DNA of 64,000 bases from an uncultured Collinsella sp. (GTDB lineage: Bacteria; Actinomycetota; Coriobacteriia; Coriobacteriales; Coriobacteriaceae): NCBI GenBank assembly GCA_902490405.1, contig CABUDS010000003.1, forward strand, positions 44,206-108,205, given 5' to 3'. The translations under genes were made by a program, and so were the position numbers. Each line of letters starts with the position of its first letter. Positions within the stretch are counted from its first letter, which is position 1. The notes under the pieces were generated by a model, which made no database searches, was not told the DNA's origin, and saw only the letters and a list, made by a program, of their open reading frames with translations. This document shows, in pieces, positions 54,712 through 63,618 of the stretch.

Positions 54712-56901
54712 CTAAATCAATTTGGTCGACTCCAGCTTTTCGATGATCCAGTCGTTGGCCTTGATGACCGGGCGGCGGAAGACGACGCCCAGGCCCAGCG
54801 ACGGAATCAGGTAGCTCGCCAAGATACCCAGCTCAATCCAGTACTCCATATGGTAGGCGCCAGCCATGGCGGCGTGCATGGCGTTGATGCCGTGGGTAAA
54901 CGGCAGGAACGGGTAGATCGCCTGGAACACGGGGCCGGTCATCTCGATGGGGAACGTACCGCCTGAACCGCCGACCTGCATGACCAACAGCACGACAGCG
55001 AGCGCCTTGCCGATATCGCCAAACGAAACCGTGAGCGTGTAGACGATATTGGAGAACACGAGACTCGCGACCCAGCCCGCCAGCACAAACTGCAGCGGGT
55101 TGTCGCATTGGATGCCAAAGAACAGGATGTCGCCCGCGCACACGAGTGTCGCCTGCAGCAGGGCCAGACCTCCAAAGAACAGGTAGCGGCCCAGGTAGAT
55201 CTCGTGCAGGCGCACGGGGATCAGCTCGTTGATGAGCTCATCGTCAACCGATACCTTCATCATGGCCGCCAGCACGATCGAGCCGACCCACAGCGACAGG
55301 ATCGTATAGAACGGCGCCATGGCCGAACCGTAATTGCGGATCGGATAGACCGGCTTGCGGTCGAGCGCGACGGGGCCGGAAAGCGACACGGCCAAACCCT
55401 CGGGATCGTTGCCGATCATCGTCTTGATCGTGGCAAGGTCGTCCGACATCAGGGCGCCATCGAGCTCGTCCTTAAAAGCGCTGATCTTGTCCGACGCCTC
55501 GCCCAACTGATCAGAAGCCTTGTTGACCAGCGTCGCAGCCTTGGAGAGGCCCTTTGCGAGCGAGCCAGAGGCGTCGGTCAGACCGCTCACAGCGCTATCC
55601 AAGTCACCCGAGATACCGTTCAGGGAATCCAGAACGCCCGAAATGGTCTTCTTGAGCTCCTTGGCCTTAACCGAGAACGTGGAATCGTAGTCGGACTTGG
55701 CTCCCGAGATACCCGCCTTGGCATCGGCGATGGCCTGGTCGACCTCGGCACGCGAGTTGTTGACCTCCGCCATGCCGTCCGAAAGGGACTTTGCGGTCGC
55801 CGTCAGGTCCTTCGCATTGTTGCGGTACTCCACGGCAATTCTGCCCAGCGACGTCGCAGCGGACTCGAGACCGTCTTTGAGCTTGTCATCACTCACCTGG
55901 TCGGCAAGGTTGCGGAGCCGATCGGCCATCGCATCGATATCGTCAGCACGCGTATTGAGCGCCGCTGCGGCTTCGTTGAGCTGAGACACCGTAAGGTCAA
56001 CATGCTGATTCGCGGCATCGAATGCCTTCGCAAGCTCGGCGGACACGTTGTCGAACGAGCCCGCGCTTCCGTCAATCGCCGCGTCAACGGCATCGTTGGC
56101 GGCCTTGAGCGCTTCCTTGGAATCATTGATGCCGCTCTTGGCGTGCTCCATCAGCTGCTTCGTCGACTCATCAACGGTGCCCGTCTGCTTGAGCATGCCG
56201 CCCGCCGATGTCAGTGAATCGGACGTGGAGCTCAAAATGCCCGCGAGCGACGTCGCACTCGCCTGAACGTCCTGCAGGTCCTCGACCGAATCGCCCAGCG
56301 TCGAGGACAGATTGGCGATAAAGTTGCTCACCTGGTCGGTACTCATATAGTCGAGCAGGCTGGACACGGTCTTAAGGCCGATGGTCGTGATGGTCTTGGT
56401 AAAGGTCTCATTGACCTGACTCTGGACGGCGCTCGAGCCCTTTTCAGTCACGATCTGTGCGATGGCGTTAGCCTTCTGGTTCTCGTAGAACTCGATATCG
56501 GCGTGCTTCACCTCGGTCGAGAAAAGCGTCATCATGTCGGCGCTAAACGTTTTAGGGATAACGACGGCAGCGTAGTACGCGCCCGACTTGACGCCATCGA
56601 TGGCCTTATCGCGATCGTTGAGCACAACCCAGTCGAAGTTCTCGTTGCCGCGCAGGGTGGCGGTTACGTTTTCGCCCACGTTGACCTCGACGGGAATCAG
56701 ATCGCTCTCGTAACCCTCATCAGTGTTGACCACGGCGATCTTAAGGTTGCCGGTGTTGCCGTACGGATCCCAGCTTCCGGCGATGTTAAACCACGCGTAC
56801 AGGCACGGCACGATAATGAGGCCCATCACGACGACCATGCCGATCACGGAGCGAGACACGTTTTGGACATCACGCTTAAACAGGTGCAGGATGTTCTTCA
56901 T
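54712..56901 (-). CDS. YhgE/Pip-family membrane protein (second of pair)
   Basis: A 729-residue protein. One N-terminal membrane helix (IGMVVVMGLIIVPCLYAWF) leads into the family motif NIAGSWDPYGNTGNLKIAVVNTDEG (two parts), then a long extracellular alpha-helical region (about 190-530) rich in Ala, Ser, Asp and Lys that looks like coiled coil. About five C-terminal membrane helices follow, as in ABC-2-type permeases. The family includes the lactococcal phage receptor Pip and proteins linked to type VII secretion. The ATG is immediately after the stop of the first gene with AGGAGG before it, so the two are tightly coupled. Confidence 0.92.
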   Translation of the reverse strand: MKNILHLFKRDVQNVSRSVIGMVVVMGLIIVPCLYAWFNIAGSWDPYGNTGNLKIAVVNTDEGYESDLIPVEVNVGENVTATLRGNENFDWVVLNDRDKAIDGVKSGAYYAAVVIPKTFSADMMTLFSTEVKHADIEFYENQKANAIAQIVTEKGSSAVQSQVNETFTKTITTIGLKTVSSLLDYMSTDQVSNFIANLSSTLGDSVEDLQDVQASATSLAGILSSTSDSLTSAGGMLKQTGTVDESTKQLMEHAKSGINDSKEALKAANDAVDAAIDGSAGSFDNVSAELAKAFDAANQHVDLTVSQLNEAAAALNTRADDIDAMADRLRNLADQVSDDKLKDGLESAATSLGRIAVEYRNNAKDLTATAKSLSDGMAEVNNSRAEVDQAIADAKAGISGAKSDYDSTFSVKAKELKKTISGVLDSLNGISGDLDSAVSGLTDASGSLAKGLSKAATLVNKASDQLGEASDKISAFKDELDGALMSDDLATIKTMIGNDPEGLAVSLSGPVALDRKPVYPIRNYGSAMAPFYTILSLWVGSIVLAAMMKVSVDDELINELIPVRLHEIYLGRYLFFGGLALLQATLVCAGDILFFGIQCDNPLQFVLAGWVASLVFSNIVYTLTVSFGDIGKALAVVLLVMQVGGSGGTFPIEMTGPVFQAIYPFLPFTHGINAMHAAMAGAYHMEYWIELGILASYLIPSLGLGVVFRRPVIKANDWIIEKLESTKLI

Positions 56902-59691
56902 TTATGCCTCACCTCCTTTAGAGTGCTTGCCAAGCGAGGTGGTGTCCCCGTCGTTTCCGTTTACGTTGTCAGCGCCGTCGGCATCTTGAGCCTTACGATG
57001 CGCACCGATATGCGACAGACGGCTCGTAGGCTGTTCGCCTCCCTTGGCGCCACGCTCGCTGGCGTTGAGACCAAACATGCGACGGGCGGCAGGGATGGCA
57101 GCCGTGTGCTCGCGCATCTCGCGGCGAAGGTCCTCGTCCGAAAGCGCCGAGATACGCATCTGGGTATTGAGGCTCGCACGGATGTATTCGATGTTGATGA
57201 GCCAGCCGCAGATGGCGATAACCGAAATGATCCAGATAACGAGCAGGATGATCTTGCCGTTATTGTCGATATCGAGCACCGTCGAAAGCACAAAGAGCAG
57301 AACCTGCACGCCTACCACGGCGGCAAAACCGCCCTTGATGTAGTACGGGTAGCGATGCTCAAACGCCACGGCATGATCGAGCAGCTCGCGACGGTACGAA
57401 TCCGAATCGAGCATGACGCGCATGGCCGTGCGCAGCGAATAGCGCTGGCGCGGTAGGTCGTTGGACTCGCAGATCATGAGGCCCGTCGTGGAAAGCTGCT
57501 TATCAAAGAGCAGATTGAGGTTGAGCAGCAACGGGCGCAGCTGCAGACCGATAAAGAGCGCGATGGCAAGGAACACGCCCAGGATGCACAGGTTGAACAG
57601 GTAGTTGAACGAATACATGCCACCGACGGTCTCGCGCAGCAGGTTGATGCCATAAGTGAAGGGCAGCAGCGGATGCAGCCATTGGAAGAAGCCGGGCATC
57701 ATCTCGATGGGATACATGCCCGACGAGCCGGGGATCTGCACAATGACGAGGATGACGCCAATGGCTTTACCGATATGCTTAAACGTGGTGGACAGCGCAT
57801 AGATGATGTTGACGTAGGTGAACGAAATAGCGATGCCGCCCAGTACAAAGAGCAGCGGATTGACGCACTGAACGCCAATGACCAGGTCGCCCACCGTAAC
57901 GATAATGGCCTGGAACGCGCCCAGGATCACCAGCAGCAGCCAGCGGCCAAAGTAGCCCTGACGCGCCGTAAAGCTACCGATGCCCTCGCGGTCGACCTCG
58001 AGTTTATAGATAGCGATGAGCACATAGCCGCCTACCCACAGCGCCAGATTGGTGTAGAAGGGCGCGATGCCCGAGCCAAAGCTCTTGACCGGATAGATTG
58101 ACTTGGACGTCAGCTCAACCGGAGATGCCATGAAATCTGCCACGTCATTGACGTCGACGTCCATGAGGTCGGCGAACTCGCCCATAGACTCAGAGGTCTG
58201 CAGCGCCGCAATGTCATTGGCGGCGGTCGCGAGCTTGTCCTGAACCTTGGCAAGGGAGGCGTCGGTTTGGGACAGCGTGGTCTTTGCCTGCTTGAGCGTG
58301 GCGTCGAGCTGCGCCAGCGTGCCGCGCGCGCTCGCTATCGTGGGGGTCATACCCGACACAATGCCGGTCAAATCGCCCGAAACGGCGGCAAAGGAGTCAA
58401 GCGCGCTCGAAGCCTTCGGAAGTGCGTTCTGACCCAGATCGGTCTGAGCCTGACCGAGGCTAGCCGTACCGGTCTGAATTGCCGCGTTGAGTGCGTTGCT
58501 CGCGTTCGAGATTGCCGTAGCGTCGTTTGCCATGGCGCTCGACTGTGCAGAAAGGCCATCCTTGATGCTCTGCAGCTTCTGGTTTTGCTCGCGAAGCGAA
58601 TCGATGGTCGATACAATGCGCGCGTCAATTTCCTCGGAACCTGTCGACGTGTCATTAACGAGAATCTCCAAGTGCCCGATAACGGCCTTATTGTGATCGA
58701 TCGTCGCCTGGAGAGACTCGAGCGAGTTGTCGATGCGGGTGGTCGTAGATGTGACCGTACCCGTTAGCTTGCCAATCGCAGCGTTCGCGGAGGCTGACGT
58801 CTTGGTGAGTGCAAGGCTACCTTCCGAGAGTGCCTTGGAGAGCGAGGTGATAGAGTTGCCCGCCGTGGCGCGAGCCTCGCCCAGCAGATTATTACCCTGA
58901 GCGATTGCCTGCGTTAGCGAAGGCGCCTGCCCCTGCAGGCCCGCCAGCGCAGCATCGGCCGAAGCAATCGAGCTGCTTGTCTTGTCGATGGCGGTGTTCA
59001 TGTCGCCGATGGAATCACGTACTTCGCCCAGGGTATCAGACGCCTCGGACACCGAGTCCGCCAGCGAATCCTGGGTCTGGGTTGCCTTGTCTTTAAGGTC
59101 GATGCCGGCATCCTTGGCGATGCCCGCTACGGTCTCGCCCACCGTGGAGACAAACTCCGAGTTGATCTGCTCCTCGATGGTGTTGGCACCGGTATCGGTG
59201 ACCTTGGGCGCAATGGCGCTCTTCTTCTCATTGACGTAATAGGTGAGCTTCGGCTGATGGTAATTGCCATCGAGCATCGAGACAAGATTGTCGGAGAAGT
59301 TCTTGGGGATTACGATCGCAGCGTAGTATTCCCCGCTCTCGACACCCTCTTTGGCATCGGCAGCCGAGTCGACGAAGGTCCAGCCCAGCTGATCGTTCTC
59401 CTTGAGCTGATCGACTACCTTATCGCCCGCGTTGAGCTCGCCCACTAGGTCGTTCTGAGTGCCCTGATCGTTGTTGGCGATGGCAATCTTGATACCTTGG
59501 GTGTTTCCGTACGGATCCCAGTTTGCCACGATGTTGTACCAGGCATACAGCGAGGGGATAACGCACACGCCCAGGGTAACCACCAAGGCGACGGGGTTCA
59601 CAAGCAGTCGCTTAATGTCGCGCTTAAATATCGCAAAGGAGACCTTTGCATCGGATAGTTTGCTGCCGAGACTCACGCTTGGACCATCCAT
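56902..59691 (-). CDS. YhgE/Pip-family membrane protein (first of pair)
   Basis: A 929-residue paralogue with the same layout: N-terminal membrane helix, NIVANWDPYGNTQGIKIAIANND motif (in two parts), a long helical extracellular region (about 190-560), then five membrane helices. It has an extra C-terminal part of about 190 residues with two more helices (YYIKGGFAAVVGVQVLLF, IILLVIWIISVIAICGWLI) and a charged cytoplasmic tail. The binding site before the ATG at 59691 is weak. A TGTACA-N2-TGTACA box lies 115 bases upstream. The pair probably acts together in envelope transport or secretion; no other secretion genes are nearby. Confidence 0.92.
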   Translation of the reverse strand: MDGPSVSLGSKLSDAKVSFAIFKRDIKRLLVNPVALVVTLGVCVIPSLYAWYNIVANWDPYGNTQGIKIAIANNDQGTQNDLVGELNAGDKVVDQLKENDQLGWTFVDSAADAKEGVESGEYYAAIVIPKNFSDNLVSMLDGNYHQPKLTYYVNEKKSAIAPKVTDTGANTIEEQINSEFVSTVGETVAGIAKDAGIDLKDKATQTQDSLADSVSEASDTLGEVRDSIGDMNTAIDKTSSSIASADAALAGLQGQAPSLTQAIAQGNNLLGEARATAGNSITSLSKALSEGSLALTKTSASANAAIGKLTGTVTSTTTRIDNSLESLQATIDHNKAVIGHLEILVNDTSTGSEEIDARIVSTIDSLREQNQKLQSIKDGLSAQSSAMANDATAISNASNALNAAIQTGTASLGQAQTDLGQNALPKASSALDSFAAVSGDLTGIVSGMTPTIASARGTLAQLDATLKQAKTTLSQTDASLAKVQDKLATAANDIAALQTSESMGEFADLMDVDVNDVADFMASPVELTSKSIYPVKSFGSGIAPFYTNLALWVGGYVLIAIYKLEVDREGIGSFTARQGYFGRWLLLVILGAFQAIIVTVGDLVIGVQCVNPLLFVLGGIAISFTYVNIIYALSTTFKHIGKAIGVILVIVQIPGSSGMYPIEMMPGFFQWLHPLLPFTYGINLLRETVGGMYSFNYLFNLCILGVFLAIALFIGLQLRPLLLNLNLLFDKQLSTTGLMICESNDLPRQRYSLRTAMRVMLDSDSYRRELLDHAVAFEHRYPYYIKGGFAAVVGVQVLLFVLSTVLDIDNNGKIILLVIWIISVIAICGWLINIEYIRASLNTQMRISALSDEDLRREMREHTAAIPAARRMFGLNASERGAKGGEQPTSRLSHIGAHRKAQDADGADNVNGNDGDTTSLGKHSKGGEA

Positions 59692-59805
59692 CCTGTCGTT
59701 GAATCAAATCGTACTATCAAAACCATTGTACGTAGGCGCTTTAGCGTCTCGAAGCACAATGGTATTGAGTTTTGCGGGTAGCAATATACTACGAAGATGA
59801 GTTAG

Positions 59806-59819
59806 TGTACAGTTGTACA
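59806..59819 (-). promoter_or_regulatory. Operator-like TGTACAGTTGTACA at the YhgE promoter
   Basis: Two TGTACA palindromes two bases apart. On the minus strand the second TGTACA is also a -35-like box, 17 bp before TATATT (59783-59788). It fits a repressor site of TetR or similar type. Confidence 0.5.
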
Positions 59820-59884
59820 GTATCTTTAATATCAGCAGGTCACAAAACCACAGCCCGCACAAATTAGCAATCCGAATAGTCATC

Positions 59885-59957
59885 GGGGGCGTTCTTAAAC
59901 TACCAGTCAAACAAGAACGTCCCCAACGACCACTTTTTCTCCGTCCCCAAGGGATCA
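59885..59957. repeat. GGGGACG-type intergenic repeat
   Basis: GGGGGCGTTCTT (59885-59896) and AAGAACGTCCCC (59913-59924) are inverted with one mismatch. Next to it lies the CTCCGTCCCCAAGGGATCAT block shared with 3206-3236. The rest of 59823-60022 holds nothing I recognise. Confidence 0.5.
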
Positions 59958-60022
59958 TTATTGGACCGTCGATGTTTTGGTAATGCCAGCGAGCGGTCAC
60001 CAGAGCGAACAAATTGGCATGA

Positions 60023-60063
60023 AAAGAGGACGGCATAGACCTTCTGGTCATGCCGTCCTCTTT
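60023..60063 (-). terminator. Terminator of htpG, built from the GGCATAG hairpin repeat (copy 2)
   Basis: A 12-bp plus 4-bp stem with one bulged A (AAAGAGGACGGCAT/ATGCCGTCCTCTTT), followed on the minus strand by TTTTCATG. Confidence 0.75.
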
Positions 60064-60106
60064 GAATGACAAGTTGTCGCTCTGGTGCCCGCGCAGCGTC
60101 GGCTGG

Positions 60107-60180
60107 TCCGCCGTTCGTTAGAACGGCGGAACGAAGGGCAGCGTCGAGTAGTTACGCGGTTCGTAGAACCGCGTAACTAC
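60107..60180. repeat. Twin hairpins with the same tip and flank but different stems
   Basis: TCCGCCGTTC/GAACGGCGGA (60107-60130) and a perfect 15-bp stem (60148-60162 with 60166-60180). Both tips read GTTCGT(T)AGAAC, and both are preceded by GCAGCGTCG. They lie directly after the htpG stop. Confidence 0.55.
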
Positions 60181-60184
60181 CAAA

Positions 60185-62209
60185 CTACATAAGCTCGCAG
60201 ACAGCTGCTGCGAAGGCAACGGGGTCCTCGGGGAGGATGCCCTCGACCAGCAGGGCCTGATCGTAGAGCAAGCCGGAGTACTGCTTGATCTTATCGGCGT
60301 CGCCTGCCTTCTGGGCAGCGACAAGCTTGTCAAAGACCGGGTGCTTGGCGTTGAGCTCGAGCACGCGCTGGCTCTTGGGCATGCCGTTGGGCGCGCCCTC
60401 GGGCCCCTTCTGGAGCACCTTCTCCATCTCGAGCGAAAGCGGACCCTCGGTGGTGATGCAAGCGGGGGCATCGGTCAGGCGCGCGGAGACGGCAACTTTC
60501 TCGACCTTGTCACCGAGCGCCTCCTTCATAGCGCTAAAGAGGTCCTCGTTTTCCTTGGTGGCGTCCTCGGCCTCCTTCTTCTCGTCCTCGGTCGCCATGT
60601 CAAGATCGCCGGTCGCGACGTTCTTAAGCTCCAGGTGACGATCCTCGACCTCGGGCTCGGCACCATCGGCAACTGCCTTCTCGGCAGCCTCGCGAGCAGC
60701 GTCATCCTCGTAGACCTTGGGCATATCGGCAGCCACGTACTCACGCATGGCCTGGAAGGTAAACTCATCCACGTCCTGCGTCAGCAGCAGTACATCGTAG
60801 CCGCGGTCGAGCACGCCCTTCACGACGGGCATCTTGGCCAGACGCTCGCGCGAATCGCCGGCGGCATAGTAGATTGCCTTCTGGCCCTCGGGCATGCCCT
60901 TGGCATACTCGGCAAGGGTGATCATCTTCTGCTCCTTGGCAGACCAGAACAGCAGCAGGTCGGCGAGCTCGTCGGCCTTCATGCCGTAGCTCGAGTAGAT
61001 GCCGTACTTCAGACCGCGGCCAAAGTTCTCAAAGAACTTCTCGTATGCCTCGCGGTCGTTGTCGCGCATGTCCTCAAGATCGGCAGTGATCTTCTTCTCG
61101 ACACGCTTGGCAATGGCCTTGAGCTGACGGTTCTGTTGCAGCGTCTCACGCGAAATATTGAGCGTCACGTCGGCAGAGTCCACGACACCGCGCACAAAGT
61201 TGTAGTAGTCGGGCAGCAAGTCGTCGCACTTCTCCATAATCAGCACGTTGGAACTGTAGAGCGCCAGGCCCTTCTCGTAGTCCTTGCTGTACAGATCGAA
61301 CGGGGCGCGACCCGGCACAAACAGCAGCGCATCGTACTCAAGCGTACCCTCGGCATGGAAGCTGATAGTGCGCGCGGGATCGTCAAAGTCGTGGAACGTG
61401 GACTTGTAGAACTCGTTGTAATCCTTCTGCTCAACGTCGGAGCTGCGCTTTTTCCAAATCGGCGTCATGGAGTTGATGGTCTCGAGCTCCTGGTAGTCCT
61501 CGTACTCGGGCTTGTAGTCGTCGCCAGCGTCCTCGGGCTTGGGTTTCTGGCGGCTCTTGCTCACCATCATCTGAATCGGGTAGCGCACATAGTTGCTGTA
61601 CTGCTGAATCAGGCTCTTGAGGCCCCACTCGGTCAGGAAGCGATCGTAGGTCTCGGCCTCGCCGTCGACGTCGAGCTTCTCGTTCTCGCGCAGCGTCAGG
61701 ATGACATCGGTGCCGTGCTCGGCGCGCTCGCCGTCTTCGATGGTGTAACCCTCAAGACCATCAGACTCCCACACGTGAGCGGTGTCCTCGCCATAGGCGC
61801 GGCTGACAACCTTTACGTGGCTGGCAACCATAAAGGCAGAGTAGAAGCCCACGCCAAACTGACCGATGATGTCGACATCGGAACCCTGCTGCTCGGCGTT
61901 CTCGGTCTTAAACTCCTCGGAGCCGGAATGGGCGATGGTGCCCAGATTGCGCTCGAGCTCCTCGGCGGTCATGCCAATGCCGTTATCCGAGATGGTAATG
62001 GTACGGGCATCTTTATCAAAGGAAACACGGATGGCCAAGTCGCCCTGGTCGAGCTTGACACTCGGATCCTGCAGGCTCTTAAAGTTGAGCTTGTCGACGG
62101 CATCGCTCGCGTTGGAGATAAGCTCGCGCAGGAAGATTTCCTTATTGGTGTAGATGGAGTTGATCATGAGGTCGAGCAGTTTTTTGCTCTCGGTCTTAAA
62201 TTGACGCAT
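60185..62209 (-). CDS. htpG: Molecular chaperone HtpG (HSP90)
   Basis: The bacterial HSP90, an ATP-dependent cytoplasmic chaperone, 674 residues. N-terminal ATPase: ELISNASDAVDKL, DNGIGMT, GQFGVGFYSAFMV. Middle-domain Arg region NISRETLQQNRQLK. A charged acidic stretch near 540-575 (DEKKEAEDATKENEDL) is longer than in E. coli HtpG. AAAGGA precedes the ATG. Single-gene unit. Confidence 0.96.
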   Translation of the reverse strand: MRQFKTESKKLLDLMINSIYTNKEIFLRELISNASDAVDKLNFKSLQDPSVKLDQGDLAIRVSFDKDARTITISDNGIGMTAEELERNLGTIAHSGSEEFKTENAEQQGSDVDIIGQFGVGFYSAFMVASHVKVVSRAYGEDTAHVWESDGLEGYTIEDGERAEHGTDVILTLRENEKLDVDGEAETYDRFLTEWGLKSLIQQYSNYVRYPIQMMVSKSRQKPKPEDAGDDYKPEYEDYQELETINSMTPIWKKRSSDVEQKDYNEFYKSTFHDFDDPARTISFHAEGTLEYDALLFVPGRAPFDLYSKDYEKGLALYSSNVLIMEKCDDLLPDYYNFVRGVVDSADVTLNISRETLQQNRQLKAIAKRVEKKITADLEDMRDNDREAYEKFFENFGRGLKYGIYSSYGMKADELADLLLFWSAKEQKMITLAEYAKGMPEGQKAIYYAAGDSRERLAKMPVVKGVLDRGYDVLLLTQDVDEFTFQAMREYVAADMPKVYEDDAAREAAEKAVADGAEPEVEDRHLELKNVATGDLDMATEDEKKEAEDATKENEDLFSAMKEALGDKVEKVAVSARLTDAPACITTEGPLSLEMEKVLQKGPEGAPNGMPKSQRVLELNAKHPVFDKLVAAQKAGDADKIKQYSGLLYDQALLVEGILPEDPVAFAAAVCELM

Positions 62210-62371
62210 GTGCAGTCCTTTCGCGCTACCCCTGCCCGCAAAAACGGCCCGGTTGCCCGAGCCGCATCGCAGACCTGCTATGTTCAGACTTAGATTTTAT
62301 AACCCATTAGCGCGCATATATACATACGGAATCGAAAAACTGTATGTTGGAGCACCCATGCGTCGATTGCC

Positions 62372-62411
62372 AAGGAGTGTCCCCCAACTGCCGGCAGAAA
62401 AGGAACGTCCC
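62372..62411. repeat. GGGACGTTCC-type intergenic repeat behind the GNAT gene
   Basis: On the minus strand it reads GGGACGTTCCTTTTCTGCCG and then CAGTTGGGGGACACTCC. The GGGAC cores relate it to the elements at 59885 and 4939. No hairpin with a T-run is formed. Confidence 0.4.
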
Positions 62412-62911
62412 TATCTGCCATCTACGCGCTTGGCCATCCAGGCATGAGGCTGGCCTTCATCCTCATAGTCCACCGGGGCAATCTGCGTGTAGCCCGCCTT
62501 GACATAGAGCGGTAGCACGTATTCCTGAGCATGCAGCTTAATGAGCTTGGCACCGGCATCACGCGCGCACGCATCACTGGCCTCGACAATCTTGCTCGCC
62601 AGACCGCGACGGCGCATGCTCGGCAGCACGGCCACGCGCCCCATAATGTAGGTCTCCCCCGCTGCGACGCCTTCGTCCAAGTCGCACGCCGGCGACACCG
62701 GGGCTTCCGCATCAGCCGCGCGCTCAAGCTCTTCGGGAAACACGCGCGAGCAACCGGCAAGCTCGCCGTCTACATAGAGCGTCACATGAATGCAGTTCGG
62801 ATCCTCGTCGATAGCGTCGAACTCATTCTCGTAGCCCTGCTCGTCCATAAAAACGACGCGGCGCACCAACGCCGCGTCATCAAAGCATCCCGTCTTAAGT
62901 TGGATATCCAT
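62411..62911 (-). CDS. GNAT-family N-acetyltransferase
   Basis: A 166-residue acetyltransferase of the ElaA/YjcF-like group (VRRVVFMDEQGYENEFDAIDEDPNCIHVTLYVDGELAG in parts). The acetyl-CoA loop is GRVAVLPSMRRRGLASKIVE, followed by HAQEYVLPLYVKAGY. AAAGGG precedes the ATG at 62911; a start six codons earlier is less likely. The acceptor substrate is unknown. Confidence 0.9.
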   Translation of the reverse strand: MDIQLKTGCFDDAALVRRVVFMDEQGYENEFDAIDEDPNCIHVTLYVDGELAGCSRVFPEELERAADAEAPVSPACDLDEGVAAGETYIMGRVAVLPSMRRRGLASKIVEASDACARDAGAKLIKLHAQEYVLPLYVKAGYTQIAPVDYEDEGQPHAWMAKRVDGR

Positions 62912-62950
62912 GGCTGCCCTTTCATTCAATGCGGACGTTAGGGACAGATT

Positions 62951-63601
62951 TTAGCGAAAATGAGCTCCGCGCACGCTAAACTTCGCGCGAGCCTTCGCCA
63001 GGCAATCGTAATGACCCACGTTATGGGCATCGCTCGCGATGAAGCTGTACAGGTTCTGATCGAACAGGCGCTGTGCCGGCTTTTTCTCGCGACCAAAGCG
63101 ACCGCCGGCAATAAAGTCCGCCGAAGCTTGCAGCTTGCAGCCCATATCGACCAGGCGCTCCGCCACGCTTACATCCTTTTGAACCGCACGATAGCGCTCA
63201 GGATGAGCGATGATCACCTGGTAGCCACGGCACTGCAAATCGTAAATCGTGTTCTCGTACTCTCTAAACGCATACGCATCGGCATGCGTCGAAAGCTCGA
63301 GCAGAAACTCGTTGGTCCCATCGAAATGCAAGTGCTCCGCGGCATCGATACCAAGCTCAACGAGCTTTCGATGGTTGACCTCGAAGCCCATCTGGAGCGG
63401 AAAACCGTCAGCGTTATCGCGCAGCAGCTCAAAGGCATCCCACATCTTGTCGTAATCAAAATAGGGATCACGGCAGTGAGGAGTGCAAACGATTCTGGTT
63501 ACACCGGCCCGCTTGGCAGCCTCGAGCATCGCCAAGCTCTCATCGAGATCGGCGGCGCCGTCGTCTACACCCGGCAAGATATGGCAATGAATGTCACGCA
63601 T
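62951..63601 (-). CDS. CpsB/CapC-type tyrosine-protein phosphatase (PHP domain)
   Basis: A 216-residue manganese-dependent phosphatase that removes phosphate from the Tyr cluster of the capsule kinase. PHP motifs: DIHCHILPGVDDG, CTPHCRDP, FEVNHRK, IIAHPERY, FIASDAHN. AAGG precedes the ATG. It follows the CpsD-type kinase by 17 bp, the standard capsule or exopolysaccharide order. Confidence 0.92.
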   Translation of the reverse strand: MRDIHCHILPGVDDGAADLDESLAMLEAAKRAGVTRIVCTPHCRDPYFDYDKMWDAFELLRDNADGFPLQMGFEVNHRKLVELGIDAAEHLHFDGTNEFLLELSTHADAYAFREYENTIYDLQCRGYQVIIAHPERYRAVQKDVSVAERLVDMGCKLQASADFIAGGRFGREKKPAQRLFDQNLYSFIASDAHNVGHYDCLAKARAKFSVRGAHFR

Positions 63602-63618
63602 AGGTCAGCCTTAATCAA

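Noticed and set aside
59704..60072. Minus-strand frame of 122 codons between htpG and the YhgE pair
   Set aside because: It crosses intergenic repeats, the htpG terminator and the YhgE promoter, and shows no family features.
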